Under the pieces are notes generated by a model that did not search any database, was not told where the DNA came from, and saw nothing but the letters and a program-made list of their open reading frames with translations. Made by a program: the position numbers and the translations under genes. Source: an uncultured Clostridia bacterium (GTDB lineage Bacteria > Bacillota > Clostridia > TANB77 > CAG-465). From it: DNA of 47,177 nt. Below are positions 8,678-18,343 of this stretch, piece by piece (the stretch's first letter is position 1; every line of letters begins with the position of its first letter). The DNA lies in assembly GCA_944386635.1 (NCBI GenBank), contig CALXBV010000090.1:1-47177 (forward strand), read 5' to 3'.

Positions 8678-9175
8678 TTAAATTTCATATAAAAATATAT
8701 TTTCATTTATTTTAAAATTAAACTTTTCAATTTGAGTTTGTCCAATAATTTTACCACCCATATGTTTATAAAATTCTTCTGATGGATTTCCTATTAAACA
8801 TTTAACAATAAACTTATCAAATCCTTTTTCTTTAAAATAAGCTATTGCTAAATCAAAAAATTTTCTTCCTAAACCTTCTCCCTGAAATCCCTCAAGCAAA
8901 TAAAGAGCATAAATTTCTCCATATTCTTTATATTTTTCATCTCTACTTTCACCAAAACTACAAAATCCAATAATACAATTTTCTTCTTCTACTACATAAT
9001 ATTTTGTTCCATTTTTAATTCTATTTTTTATTTTATCTGAATTTTGCTTAATTTCTCTTATTCTCAAATCAATTAATTCATCAGGTAAAAGCCCTGTATA
9101 TTGAGTCTTCCAAGTATAAACATTAACTATTGTAATACCCAATGCATCAGTAGATACAGCTTTTCTTATTTGCAT
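8678..9175 (-). CDS. GNAT family N-acetyltransferase
   Basis: A 165-residue GNAT protein: N-terminal MQIRKAVSTDALGITIVNVYTWK helix, EIYALYLLEGFQGEGLGRKF with the acetyl-CoA loop FQGEGLG (about residues 95-101), and a PSEEFYKHMGGKIIGQ C-terminal helix-strand. The shape is of the PaiA/YhfO or RimI-like small acetyltransferase class; substrate unknown. It starts 10 bases after the ABC-F gene stop with an AGGAGGT site, so it is almost certainly cotranscribed with the ABC-F gene. Confidence 0.85.
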   Translation of the reverse strand: MQIRKAVSTDALGITIVNVYTWKTQYTGLLPDELIDLRIREIKQNSDKIKNRIKNGTKYYVVEEENCIIGFCSFGESRDEKYKEYGEIYALYLLEGFQGEGLGRKFFDLAIAYFKEKGFDKFIVKCLIGNPSEEFYKHMGGKIIGQTQIEKFNFKINENIFLYEI

Positions 9176-9185
9176 AATATACCTC

Positions 9186-10676
9186 CTAAAATTCTTTTTT
9201 TATATTTATAATTTTATTCGCTATTTTTTTTACAAATCTTTCATCATGTTCAACAAATATAATTGTAGGGTTATATTTTAAAATCATATCTTCTATTTGT
9301 TCCCTTGAAATAATATCTATATAATTTAGTGGTTCATCCCATATATATAGATCTGCTGATTCACTTATACTCTTTGCAATTAATACTTTTTTCTTCTGAC
9401 CATCACTCATATTTGAAATATCTATATCAAAATCTTCTCTTTTTACACCAAGCTTATATAACATAGCTTTAAAAATAGCTTCATCTATTTTATTATCTTC
9501 ACAATATTTTTTTAAATTTCCCTTTAAATTATCTGTACTCTGTGAGATATATGATATTTTCATTTCATTTGCAATTTGTATTTTTCCTGTATATTTTAAA
9601 TCTTCTCCTAAAATTAACTTTAATATACTAGATTTTCCACTTCCATTTTTTCCGGTTAATGCTATTCTATCTCCAACACAAATAGTAAAACTAATCTTTT
9701 TAAATATTTTTTTATTATTATATTCTATTTGCAAATCTTTAGCTATTACTAACTCTCTTTTATTGAATCTTAATGGTTTCATAATAAGTGAATCTTCTCT
9801 ATCTATATCTTTTAATAAATTTTTCTTTTGTGCAATTTGTTCTTCTTTTCTTCTTTCAATATTTTTTGATGCTTGCATCATTTTAGCAGATTTATGACCC
9901 ACATATCCTTTATCTACTTTTGAGCCAGAATTAGTAGAATTATTTTTTGACTTTTCTACTGCAAACGACCAATCTTCTGTCTGCTTTTGCGAGACTTCTA
10001 GTCTTTTTATATCTTTCTTAAGTCTTTCATTTTTATTTAACTCAAATTTATCTATTCTCTGCTTATTTTCTTTCCAAGATGAATAATTACCAGATTGTAT
10101 CTGTATACTATTATTATTTATTGATATAATATGATCCACAACATTATCTAATAATTCCCTATCATGAGATACAATTATAAATCCTTGCTTAGACTTAAGA
10201 TACCTTTCAACTTCTACTTTTGCCTCATAATCTAAATGGTTCGTAGGCTCATCAATCAATAAAAAATCGTTTTCTCTTAAGAACAAACTTACAAGTAAAA
10301 CCTTTACTTTTTCTCCACCACTAATATATTTATATATACTATACATAATATTAGAATCTAGTTTTATTAAGCTGAATTCTTTTTTTATTTTCCATTCCTC
10401 TACATTAGGAACAATTGTATTTATTATATCTATTACATACATATCTTCATCTGACACTTCAAAAGGAAAATAATCACAATTTACATTCTTATTTATATAT
10501 CCAAAATATTTTAACTTTCCAGCCATCAACTTCAAAAATGTAGTTTTTCCCTTACCGTTTTTTCCTATCAATCCTAATTTCCAATTAGTATCAATATTAA
10601 ATGATACATTTTCAAATACATTTTCATAACTTCCATCATATGAAAATGTTAAATTCTTAATTTCTATTAAAGACAT
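9186..10676 (-). CDS. ABC-F protein, Lsa/CplR-like (possible ribosomal protection)
   Basis: A 496-residue protein with two ABC ATPase domains and no membrane segment, so an ABC-F protein acting on ribosomes. First site: GKNGKGKT (38-45), ISGGE (118-122), FLLIDEPTNHLD (138-149). Second: GKNGSGKS (342-349), MSDGQ (423-427), LYIWDEPLNYID. Between them a charged coiled-coil linker (about 205-300) with KQTEDWSFAVEKSKN and KGYVGHKSAKMM. The opening FSYDG, DTNWKLGLIGKNGKGKT and this linker closely resemble Lsa-type proteins that protect ribosomes from lincosamide, pleuromutilin and streptogramin A drugs. Resistance here is an inference; housekeeping ABC-F roles cannot be excluded. Sits between EamA and GNAT genes. 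Confidence 0.87.
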   Translation of the reverse strand: MSLIEIKNLTFSYDGSYENVFENVSFNIDTNWKLGLIGKNGKGKTTFLKLMAGKLKYFGYINKNVNCDYFPFEVSDEDMYVIDIINTIVPNVEEWKIKKEFSLIKLDSNIMYSIYKYISGGEKVKVLLVSLFLRENDFLLIDEPTNHLDYEAKVEVERYLKSKQGFIIVSHDRELLDNVVDHIISINNNSIQIQSGNYSSWKENKQRIDKFELNKNERLKKDIKRLEVSQKQTEDWSFAVEKSKNNSTNSGSKVDKGYVGHKSAKMMQASKNIERRKEEQIAQKKNLLKDIDREDSLIMKPLRFNKRELVIAKDLQIEYNNKKIFKKISFTICVGDRIALTGKNGSGKSSILKLILGEDLKYTGKIQIANEMKISYISQSTDNLKGNLKKYCEDNKIDEAIFKAMLYKLGVKREDFDIDISNMSDGQKKKVLIAKSISESADLYIWDEPLNYIDIISREQIEDMILKYNPTIIFVEHDERFVKKIANKIINIKKEF

Positions 10677-10691
10677 TATTCCTCCTTAATA

Positions 10692-11573
10692 TTATTCAAA
10701 AGATAAAATAAACATTGCCACCATTACAACAGCAATTATTCCATATTGTAGTTTAGATAATTTTTCTTTTAAGAATATTCTAGAAAGTATAACTGACACA
10801 ACACTATATGTAGCAATTATTGGTGCTGCAATTGCAGGAGACTCTGACAGTGCAAAAACATATGTTATTTGTCCTACTGCCTCTCCAATAGATTGAAAGC
10901 AAAACCATTTATTACTAAAAATATTATATATCTTCTTAGATCTAATACTAACATATATCCATGATATTATACCTACAACAAAAAATGTAAGAAAATAACA
11001 TACAGTAACTTCATTTTCACTCATTATACTATCATCTAAATACATAGCATCTAAAAATGTTCCAAGTCCATCTAAAATACAATATAATAATGGAAAGCTT
11101 AAAGCTATTAAACTCTTAGTATATTTTTTATCACTACTTTTTTGTGATTCTTTATCTACAAATGTATATCCTAAAAATATTATTCCAGCAACAATTGTAA
11201 CAACTGCTAAAACTTGTAATGGTGATAATACTTGATTTAAAAATATAACACATAAAATAGACGTTACACCACATGAAGCATTAGAGACTGGTGAAGATAT
11301 AGATAACATTATATATCTAAGTCCGACATATCCAAATATCATAGAAACAATATAACATAAAGATATTGGTGCATAAGAAATAATATTTTTTAAAGAAACA
11401 TCTGTATTTAAAAATACTATATATATTAATGCTAATAACCCCATTGCAATACCAACAGTTGCAGTAATTTTAAACTCGCTTAATTTATCATCTTTATCTT
11501 TCGAACCAATTTTACCAAAAAGCTCAGTAGATGCCCACGCTATAACTGTAAAAAGACAAAAAAATGTCCACAT
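10692..11573 (-). CDS. EamA/DMT superfamily transporter
   Basis: A 293-residue, very hydrophobic protein with about ten predicted transmembrane segments in two EamA-like halves: WAxTELFGKIG at the start, ISSPVSNASCGVTSILCVIF in the first half and ESPAIAAPIIATYSVVSVIL in the second, each followed by a short basic segment and a final hairpin. The drug/metabolite transporter superfamily exports or imports amino acids, nucleobases and other small molecules; substrate unknown. AAGGAGGAATT precedes the ATG, and a TTGCTA-17-TATAAT promoter lies upstream. It heads the run EamA, ABC-F, GNAT, GNAT, GT51, ending 16 bases before the ABC-F gene. Confidence 0.86.
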   Translation of the reverse strand: MWTFFCLFTVIAWASTELFGKIGSKDKDDKLSEFKITATVGIAMGLLALIYIVFLNTDVSLKNIISYAPISLCYIVSMIFGYVGLRYIMLSISSPVSNASCGVTSILCVIFLNQVLSPLQVLAVVTIVAGIIFLGYTFVDKESQKSSDKKYTKSLIALSFPLLYCILDGLGTFLDAMYLDDSIMSENEVTVCYFLTFFVVGIISWIYVSIRSKKIYNIFSNKWFCFQSIGEAVGQITYVFALSESPAIAAPIIATYSVVSVILSRIFLKEKLSKLQYGIIAVVMVAMFILSFE

Positions 11574-11602
11574 AAAACAATTCCTCCTTACTTAGTCATT
11601 TT

Positions 11603-11631
11603 ATTATAACATTATTGACAAATTTTAGCAA
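11603..11631 (-). promoter_or_regulatory. promoter of the EamA/ABC-F run
   Basis: Minus strand TTGCTA (11626-11631), 17-base spacer, TATAAT (11603-11608), about 30 bases before the EamA start. It lies in the 136-base divergent region; on the plus strand a TATAAT at 11683-11688 may serve the transglutaminase-like gene but has no clear -35 box. Confidence 0.6.
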
Positions 11632-11709
11632 ATTAATAAAAATAATTTACAATATAAATATTTTATGTTAGAATAAATTTCCTATAATATAAAAAAGGAA
11701 GTGATACTA

Positions 11710-12195
11710 ATGATACCTTCTAAAAAATTAAGGAGATTAATATCCAAAAAGAATAAAATACAATTAGAAAACCTCGCATGGGAAAAAGCATTAGAAAATA
11801 AAATATTCAAATTAACTTTTATAGATAATAAGCAAAAAATGTCTTTAAAAAATATTTTTGAATATGGATACAACATAGGAAATTGCCTGCTAACTTCTTA
11901 TTATGTTTTTCCTATTTTTATTAATGCTTCTATTTGTTCAGGAAGAGTTGAAATACTTAAAGGTACAAAAAACTCAATTAATGGAGACCATATATGGATT
12001 GAAGATGAAGATTTTATAATTGATACTACTTTAATGATAAAAATACCTCAAAGTAACTTATACTCTAGCTATTATAAAAAAGACTACACTTTAACCCCAA
12101 CATTTTCTTCAAATGATCTAGACTATCAAAAAGAAATATATGCCAGACAAACTAATCCATTTAAATATTATTCAGATCTTTTTTATATAAATTAA
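11710..12195 (+). CDS. transglutaminase-like (papain-fold) small protein
   Basis: A 161-residue protein with a plausible transglutaminase-like catalytic triad: GNCLLTS (Cys59), GDHIWIEDE (His94) and DFIIDTTL (Asp105), the spacing and context matching the C...H(A/I)W(V/I)E...DxT pattern of the family. No signal peptide or membrane segment, so probably cytoplasmic. Function unknown. The ATG at 11710 is placed six bases after AAGGAAGTGAT; the GTG at 11701 belongs to that site. One of only three plus-strand genes in the window, flanked by the EamA run and convergent with folD across a shared terminator. Confidence 0.68.
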   Translation: MIPSKKLRRLISKKNKIQLENLAWEKALENKIFKLTFIDNKQKMSLKNIFEYGYNIGNCLLTSYYVFPIFINASICSGRVEILKGTKNSINGDHIWIEDEDFIIDTTLMIKIPQSNLYSSYYKKDYTLTPTFSSNDLDYQKEIYARQTNPFKYYSDLFYIN

Positions 12196-12223
12196 AACCT
12201 TAAAGAAAATTCTTTAAGGTTTT
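12194..12223. terminator. bidirectional terminator between the transglutaminase-like gene and folD
   Basis: A perfect 14-bp stem (12194-12207 with 12210-12223) ending in AAAA/TTTT on both sides; it overlaps the folD stop codon and follows the plus-strand stop at once, so it can serve both convergent genes. Confidence 0.82.
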
Positions 12224-13074
12224 ATTATATTATTTTGCTCACTTGCGGCTTGTACTACATTTTCAAGTAAAGATAATACAGTAGTAAGTCCTACTCCACC
12301 CGGAACTGGAGTTATTTTGCTACAAACATCAAGTACATTTTCTGTATCAACATCTCCTATAACCTTACCATTAACCCTATTTATTCCAACATCTACTACT
12401 ATTGCACCTTTCTTTACCATATCTTTTGTAACAATATGTGGTTTTCCCACAGCTACTACCAATATATCTGCTTGTTTTGTAAAATTAGAAATATCATTTG
12501 TCTTTGAATGACATATTGTAACTGTTGCACCTCTTTTTAATAATATTTGTGATATAGGTTTTCCTACTATTCTACTTCTTCCGACTATCACTGCATGCTT
12601 ACCTTCATATTCAGTTCCTATATCATCTAAAATAGTCATTATTCCTTTAGGTGTACACGGTACAAATGTCTCTTGCTCTCCTATAAATAATTTACCAAGT
12701 GTTAAAGGATGAAATCCGTCAACATCTTTTTTATCTGATATAGAATCTAATATCTTGTCCATATCTAAATGCCTAAATAAAGGCAGCTGTACAAGTATAC
12801 CATGTACACTGCTATCATTATTTAGTTTATTAATTATATTCACTATTTTCTCAGTAGTTACACTTTGATCTAATATATATTCTTGTTGTAATATTCCTAA
12901 TTCTTCACACATTTTTCTTTTTTTACCAACATATATCTTAGATGCTTCATCCTCACTTGCTAATATAACAGCAAGTTTTGGAATTATATTTTTTTCTTTT
13001 AGAAATTCAACTTTTTTCTTTAAGTCTTCCTTTTTTCTTTTTACAATATCTTTTACGTTTATTTTTTCTCCCAT
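12214..13074 (-). CDS. folD: bifunctional methylenetetrahydrofolate dehydrogenase/cyclohydrolase
   Basis: FolD (286 residues), interconverting 5,10-methylene-, 5,10-methenyl- and 10-formyl-tetrahydrofolate with NADP. Family motifs are all visible: IYVGKKRKMCEELGI with the catalytic Lys (about residues 47-61), LVQLPLFRHLD, KKDVDGFHPLTLGKL, PCTPKGIM, the Rossmann loop VGRSRIVGKP (about 164-173) and PVPGGVGLTTV near the C-terminus, where the more usual proline-methionine is leucine-threonine. The start is 5 bases after the dpaA stop, so folD is translated from the dpaA transcript. Confidence 0.96.
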   Translation of the reverse strand: MGEKINVKDIVKRKKEDLKKKVEFLKEKNIIPKLAVILASEDEASKIYVGKKRKMCEELGILQQEYILDQSVTTEKIVNIINKLNNDSSVHGILVQLPLFRHLDMDKILDSISDKKDVDGFHPLTLGKLFIGEQETFVPCTPKGIMTILDDIGTEYEGKHAVIVGRSRIVGKPISQILLKRGATVTICHSKTNDISNFTKQADILVVAVGKPHIVTKDMVKKGAIVVDVGINRVNGKVIGDVDTENVLDVCSKITPVPGGVGLTTVLSLLENVVQAASEQNNIIKP

Positions 13075-13079
13075 ATATT

Positions 13080-13853
13080 TTACTCTCCTAAAATATCACA
13101 TATCATATCTTTTATATATATTGCTGCTGTATATGGACTATCTTTTGATGGGATTGCAAGATACCAACTAACATTTAAATTCTTTGATGAAGCATATTCA
13201 AAGTCCACTCCACCAGGTATTGATGCTAAATCTATAATACATACTTTTTCTTTTAATAAATCAAGTCTTTTTTTATCTAACATCATATAAGGTACAGTAT
13301 TAAATATGATGTCCATATTAGGCAAAAATATATCTAAATCTTTTAAATCTATTTCATTATATCCCATACTCTTAATTAATGCAATATCCTTTTTCTTTCT
13401 TGCCTCACAATATATTTTAGCCCCAAATCCACTTAAATTATTTGCTAAAATCTTACCAATTCTACCATACCCAAGTATTAATATATTAGAATTATTAAGT
13501 GTAAAATTTGTCATCTCTATTGCTTTTTTTATTGCCCCTTCACTTGTTGCAATTGCATTCATAATACTAAACTCTTCATATTTCATCAAATCATAAAATT
13601 TAATATTTTTTTCTTTTAATTTTTCACAAATATTACTATTAATAGAACCACTTATTAAAATTTTATTACTTTTTGATATCATATCTATTAAGTCATTAAT
13701 TTTTATTCTCTCGCCATTTATATATTCATTATCCTTAGTAAAAGGTATTGGTGTAACAATAACATCAGCATCATTAATATCCACCTGTTCATCTAAAAAC
13801 AATTCTCTAAGATTTACACTTCTTTTATCTTCACCTATCACACAAATTTTCAT
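13080..13853 (-). CDS. dpaA: dipicolinate synthase subunit A
   Basis: A 257-residue DpaA/SpoVFA-type protein: an N-terminal alpha/beta domain (VIVTPIPFT, ISGSINSN) and a dehydrogenase-like Rossmann domain ILILGYGRIGKILANNL (about residues 145-161), with FNTVPYMMLD, IDLASIPGGVDF and SPYTAAIYI near the end. With DpaB it makes dipicolinic acid from dihydrodipicolinate in the mother cell for loading into the spore core. The usual partner gene dpaB is not next to it; folD follows instead. Upstream on the minus strand CATAATATA (13886-13894) fits a sigma-K -10 consensus, but no -35 was found at the right spacing. Length is a little shorter than Bacillus SpoVFA. Confidence 0.85.
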   Translation of the reverse strand: MKICVIGEDKRSVNLRELFLDEQVDINDADVIVTPIPFTKDNEYINGERIKINDLIDMISKSNKILISGSINSNICEKLKEKNIKFYDLMKYEEFSIMNAIATSEGAIKKAIEMTNFTLNNSNILILGYGRIGKILANNLSGFGAKIYCEARKKKDIALIKSMGYNEIDLKDLDIFLPNMDIIFNTVPYMMLDKKRLDLLKEKVCIIDLASIPGGVDFEYASSKNLNVSWYLAIPSKDSPYTAAIYIKDMICDILGE

Positions 13854-13894
13854 AATATCACCAATACATTTTATGCATATATAATTATATTATG

Positions 13895-13923
13895 AAAAAA
13901 GTGTCTATTAATTAGACACTTTT
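13895..13923 (-). terminator. intrinsic terminator after the queA-to-GNAT run
   Basis: An 11-bp perfect stem (13897-13907 with 13913-13923), minus-strand T run TTTTTTC. It overlaps the GNAT stop codon and insulates dpaA-folD from the long upstream transcript. Confidence 0.8.
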
Positions 13924-14398
13924 AATTTTTAAAATAAAATATATATCTTTTTTCATCATTATCCTGCTCATTTTTATAATTTCCATTAGTATATTTATTC
14001 ACTACATTTTTCCAATATCTACATGCATTTATATTATTTAATAATACAGATATTTTCCACTTTCCCTTAAGCATATCAAAAATAATAACAGACATACTTA
14101 TTCCAATTTTTTTTCTTCTGTATTTTGGCAATATATAAAACTCTTCCATACTATATGCTTTTGACTTGCACTCTTTAACAAATGCAAACCCTACAGGAAC
14201 ATCGTCTACAATAAACAAAAAAGAAAGTTTATCATTATCACTTAAATATTTTTCTAAATATTTTAAATATTTTATATCATTTATATCAACTGTAGATTCT
14301 TCGCTCTTAAATACATTTAATTCATGTACATATTGTTTAAACATATCATATACTATATTTTTATCTTCTAAATTTAATCTTTTTACTTCATATTTCAT
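13922..14398 (-). CDS. GNAT family N-acetyltransferase
   Basis: A 158-residue GNAT protein. The core is FLFIVDDVPVGFAFV, then EEFYILPKYRRKKIGISM, whose RRKKIG replaces the usual Q/RxxGxG acetyl-CoA loop (second glycine present, first replaced by Lys), and NNINACRYWKNVVNK as the terminal NxxAxxFW helix. Substrate unknown. It starts 10 bases after the patatin stop; last gene of a run that includes cls and tgt. Confidence 0.78.
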   Translation of the reverse strand: MKYEVKRLNLEDKNIVYDMFKQYVHELNVFKSEESTVDINDIKYLKYLEKYLSDNDKLSFLFIVDDVPVGFAFVKECKSKAYSMEEFYILPKYRRKKIGISMSVIIFDMLKGKWKISVLLNNINACRYWKNVVNKYTNGNYKNEQDNDEKRYIFYFKN

Positions 14399-14408
14399 AA
14401 TAATTTCC

Positions 14409-15572
14409 TTATATATTCTTTATAAAATAATATATAGCTTTATCTGCATCATTTTTTACATCTTTATTTTTTATTTTATCTTTTAATAATTTTATAAATT
14501 CATCTAAATTATATATTTTATTGAACTCTATATTTTCATTTTTTGCAACATACTCAACTATATTAATAAATTGCCTCTTTAATACAACACTTTTTCTTTG
14601 AGATACATATTTATTCATCTTAGGAATAGCTTTTTTTATTGCAATATCAACAATATTTTGACCAGCTCTAAATTTAATGTTAAGCATCTTAACAAGTTCT
14701 AATGAGATTTGAGGATTCAAATTTTTTATATATTTTTGAATATTCTCATCTGATATATTATTAAAAGTATAATAAAATCCATCTAATCCATCAAGTTGCT
14801 TTACAGTATCAAAATATCCATACTCTAGTAGTCTATTTAAATTATTTGTCTCAAAATTTAGTATATATGGCAATTCAACACTAGGGACAAACATTTTAAG
14901 ATGTAGATCTTTATTTTTTATTAGTGTAGAATAATTTCTTATTCTATTTTTAGTAAAGAGTCTTAACGCTATTATGTCTTTGTAACCAGCTTCGTATAAC
15001 ATTTCCACAGGACAATTGTCAAAAGCACCACCATCTAAAAAACTCTTATCCTCTATCTTAGCTCTTTTAAACACTGGCAAATTAGATGAAGCAAGTAAAT
15101 AGTCTATAAGTTCTCCTTTTGGTATATCTTCTATGAATACTTTTTGAGGCTTCATATTACTCAAACAAAAAGTAACAAGGCCAAATCTTATTCCACTATT
15201 TCTTATTTTATCTTCATCAATGTATTTTTTAAATATGTCACGCATTAGAGACGTATCTATTCCTCTATCCTTTAAAGTTTTATTTATTTTTCTTCTAATC
15301 TCATTTACAATAGATAAATTAATTTTTTTATCCATTACGCTTTGTACAAATTCGTTTTCGATATCTACTATATCACTAAAAGATAAAGTCTTCCATAAAT
15401 TTTCGATAACTTGTATATCGCCTTGACATAAAAAAGCGGCATTGATAGCACCTATAGATGTACCAATTATAACATTAAACTTATATCCTCTCTCATATAA
15501 AGCTTTTACAGCTCCAATCTGGTAAGCTCCTTTGGCTCCACCACCTTCTAATACTAAAGCATACTCTTTCAT
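14409..15572 (-). CDS. patatin-like phospholipase
   Basis: A 387-residue patatin-family serine lipase, probably cleaving acyl chains from phospholipids at the inner membrane face. The oxyanion loop LEGGGAKGAYQIG (about residues 8-20), the nucleophile elbow GTSIG (Ser39) and the second dyad residue in FLDGGAFDN (Asp180) are present, as is the NLPVFKRAKI segment. The C-terminal 150 residues are a helical extension with no recognised motif. GGGGGATTTT precedes the ATG. Directly follows cardiolipin synthase in the same run, which supports a role in phospholipid turnover. Confidence 0.9.
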   Translation of the reverse strand: MKEYALVLEGGGAKGAYQIGAVKALYERGYKFNVIIGTSIGAINAAFLCQGDIQVIENLWKTLSFSDIVDIENEFVQSVMDKKINLSIVNEIRRKINKTLKDRGIDTSLMRDIFKKYIDEDKIRNSGIRFGLVTFCLSNMKPQKVFIEDIPKGELIDYLLASSNLPVFKRAKIEDKSFLDGGAFDNCPVEMLYEAGYKDIIALRLFTKNRIRNYSTLIKNKDLHLKMFVPSVELPYILNFETNNLNRLLEYGYFDTVKQLDGLDGFYYTFNNISDENIQKYIKNLNPQISLELVKMLNIKFRAGQNIVDIAIKKAIPKMNKYVSQRKSVVLKRQFINIVEYVAKNENIEFNKIYNLDEFIKLLKDKIKNKDVKNDADKAIYYFIKNI

Positions 15573-15581
15573 AAAATCCCC

Positions 15582-17168
15582 CTAAAACATTGTAGAAAAA
15601 GCAGTAAGTATTGATTCAAAAACCTTTTTTAAAAATGGTCTTCTTATCCAATCTTTAAGTTCTACTTCTATACAGCAATTAGATATCATATTCAAAAAGT
15701 CTTGCTTTACATCTAATTCTGTACCTGTTTTATATATCATACTGATGCACTCATAATCTAGATTCATACTTCTGTAATCCATGTTTGCACTTCCTACAAC
15801 TGCAAGTTTATCATCCGATACAAAAGTCTTAGAATGAATAAATCCAGGTTTATACTCATACACTTTTATTCCAGCAGATAATAGCACCTCATAATATGAC
15901 CTTGTTGCCATTTGCACCACTTTTTTATCTGGAATATGTGGCAATATTATTCTTATATCAACACCGCTTCGTGATGCATTAAGAAGACTTGTAAGCATTG
16001 GCTCTGATATTGCAAAATATGGAGTTGTTATATAAACATAATCTGAAGCTGTGTTTATAATTTGCATATATATAGTCTCAATTGGATTCTTTCTATTATT
16101 AGGGCCATCAGACAAAGCAATAGCAATACCTTTTCCCTCTTTTTTTTCTATCTGCTCACGGCTTACTTTTTTATATTTATCATAATCTATTTTTCCTTTT
16201 TTAGTTATAAAATCTAAATCTCTTAAAAACATAAGAGTAAAATTCCATGAGACTTCTCCCTCAAATCTTATTCCTACATCTTTCCAATGTCCAAATCTTT
16301 CTTTTATATTTGCATATTCATCTGCTAAATTTATACCTCCAGTATAAGATATGTTACCATCAATTGCTATTATTTTTCTATGCAATCTATTATTTAAATA
16401 TGAGTTTATAAGTACAGACAATGGATTAAATACACGTACTTCTATTCCAGAATTTATAAGATCATCTCTCATTTTCTTTTTAAATTTTCCTAAACATCCA
16501 AAAGAGTCATATATTATTTTTACTTCTACTCCTTCTTTTACTTTCTGCTTTAATATATCAAATACCTCATCAGAAAGCTTTCCTTTATCTATAATAAAAA
16601 ATTCCATAAAAATATATTTTTTAGCATTTTTTAAATCTTGTATTAAATCTTTAAACAATTTTTCTCCTAAGTCATAATACTTACTTGATACATTACCACA
16701 AACAGGATAAGACGTAATATTTTGAATATATTGTAACATATTGTATACCAGTTTATCATTATTTTTTATTTTGTTATCTATTTCAAAAGAGTCATCAAAT
16801 AAATAATTTGTATTATTTTCTATCTCTTTTATCTCCATTTGTTTTCTTCTTCTAATCCTATTATTTCCCCAAAATACATAAACACAAATCCCTAGCACTG
16901 GTATAAACATTATAAATAAAATCCATGGTATTTTATATTGTGCTGTATCATGTCTACATAGTAAGTAAATAATTGCTACTACTCTTATTAAATTATATAT
17001 GAAAAATCTATATTGATATGCAAGTCCAGTAGCTGTGTATAATGCGAAAAATACAGCAATTTGTAAAGCTAAGGCAAGTATTACAAATATAGATTTAAAC
17101 ACAACTCTTTTTATTAAATTTTCAGATTTTCTTACTTCTCTTTTTAGTTTTCTTGACTCTTTATCCAT
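15582..17168 (-). CDS. cls: cardiolipin synthase
   Basis: Cls-type phospholipase D enzyme, 528 residues from the chosen start. Hydrophobic segments near residues 30-55, 60-78 and 85-105 anchor it. Two HKD motifs follow: HRKIIAIDG with GGINLADEY, and HSKTFVSDD with GSANMDYRS. It would join two phosphatidylglycerol molecules into cardiolipin and glycerol. The ATG at 17168 is six bases after AGGTGA; the GTG upstream is inside that site. Lies 19 bases after tgt and 9 before the patatin gene. A second Cls paralogue elsewhere is common in such genomes. Confidence 0.94.
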   Translation of the reverse strand: MDKESRKLKREVRKSENLIKRVVFKSIFVILALALQIAVFFALYTATGLAYQYRFFIYNLIRVVAIIYLLCRHDTAQYKIPWILFIMFIPVLGICVYVFWGNNRIRRRKQMEIKEIENNTNYLFDDSFEIDNKIKNNDKLVYNMLQYIQNITSYPVCGNVSSKYYDLGEKLFKDLIQDLKNAKKYIFMEFFIIDKGKLSDEVFDILKQKVKEGVEVKIIYDSFGCLGKFKKKMRDDLINSGIEVRVFNPLSVLINSYLNNRLHRKIIAIDGNISYTGGINLADEYANIKERFGHWKDVGIRFEGEVSWNFTLMFLRDLDFITKKGKIDYDKYKKVSREQIEKKEGKGIAIALSDGPNNRKNPIETIYMQIINTASDYVYITTPYFAISEPMLTSLLNASRSGVDIRIILPHIPDKKVVQMATRSYYEVLLSAGIKVYEYKPGFIHSKTFVSDDKLAVVGSANMDYRSMNLDYECISMIYKTGTELDVKQDFLNMISNCCIEVELKDWIRRPFLKKVFESILTAFSTMF

Positions 17169-17187
17169 AAAATTCACCTAACCTATA

Positions 17188-18339
<1,152 letters not shown>

Positions 18340-18343
18340 TTAA

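Noticed and set aside
13886-13894. Sigma-K promoter for dpaA
   Set aside because: CATAATATA matches the -10 pattern but no AC-type -35 box was found at the required distance, and the region is A/T-rich enough for chance matches.
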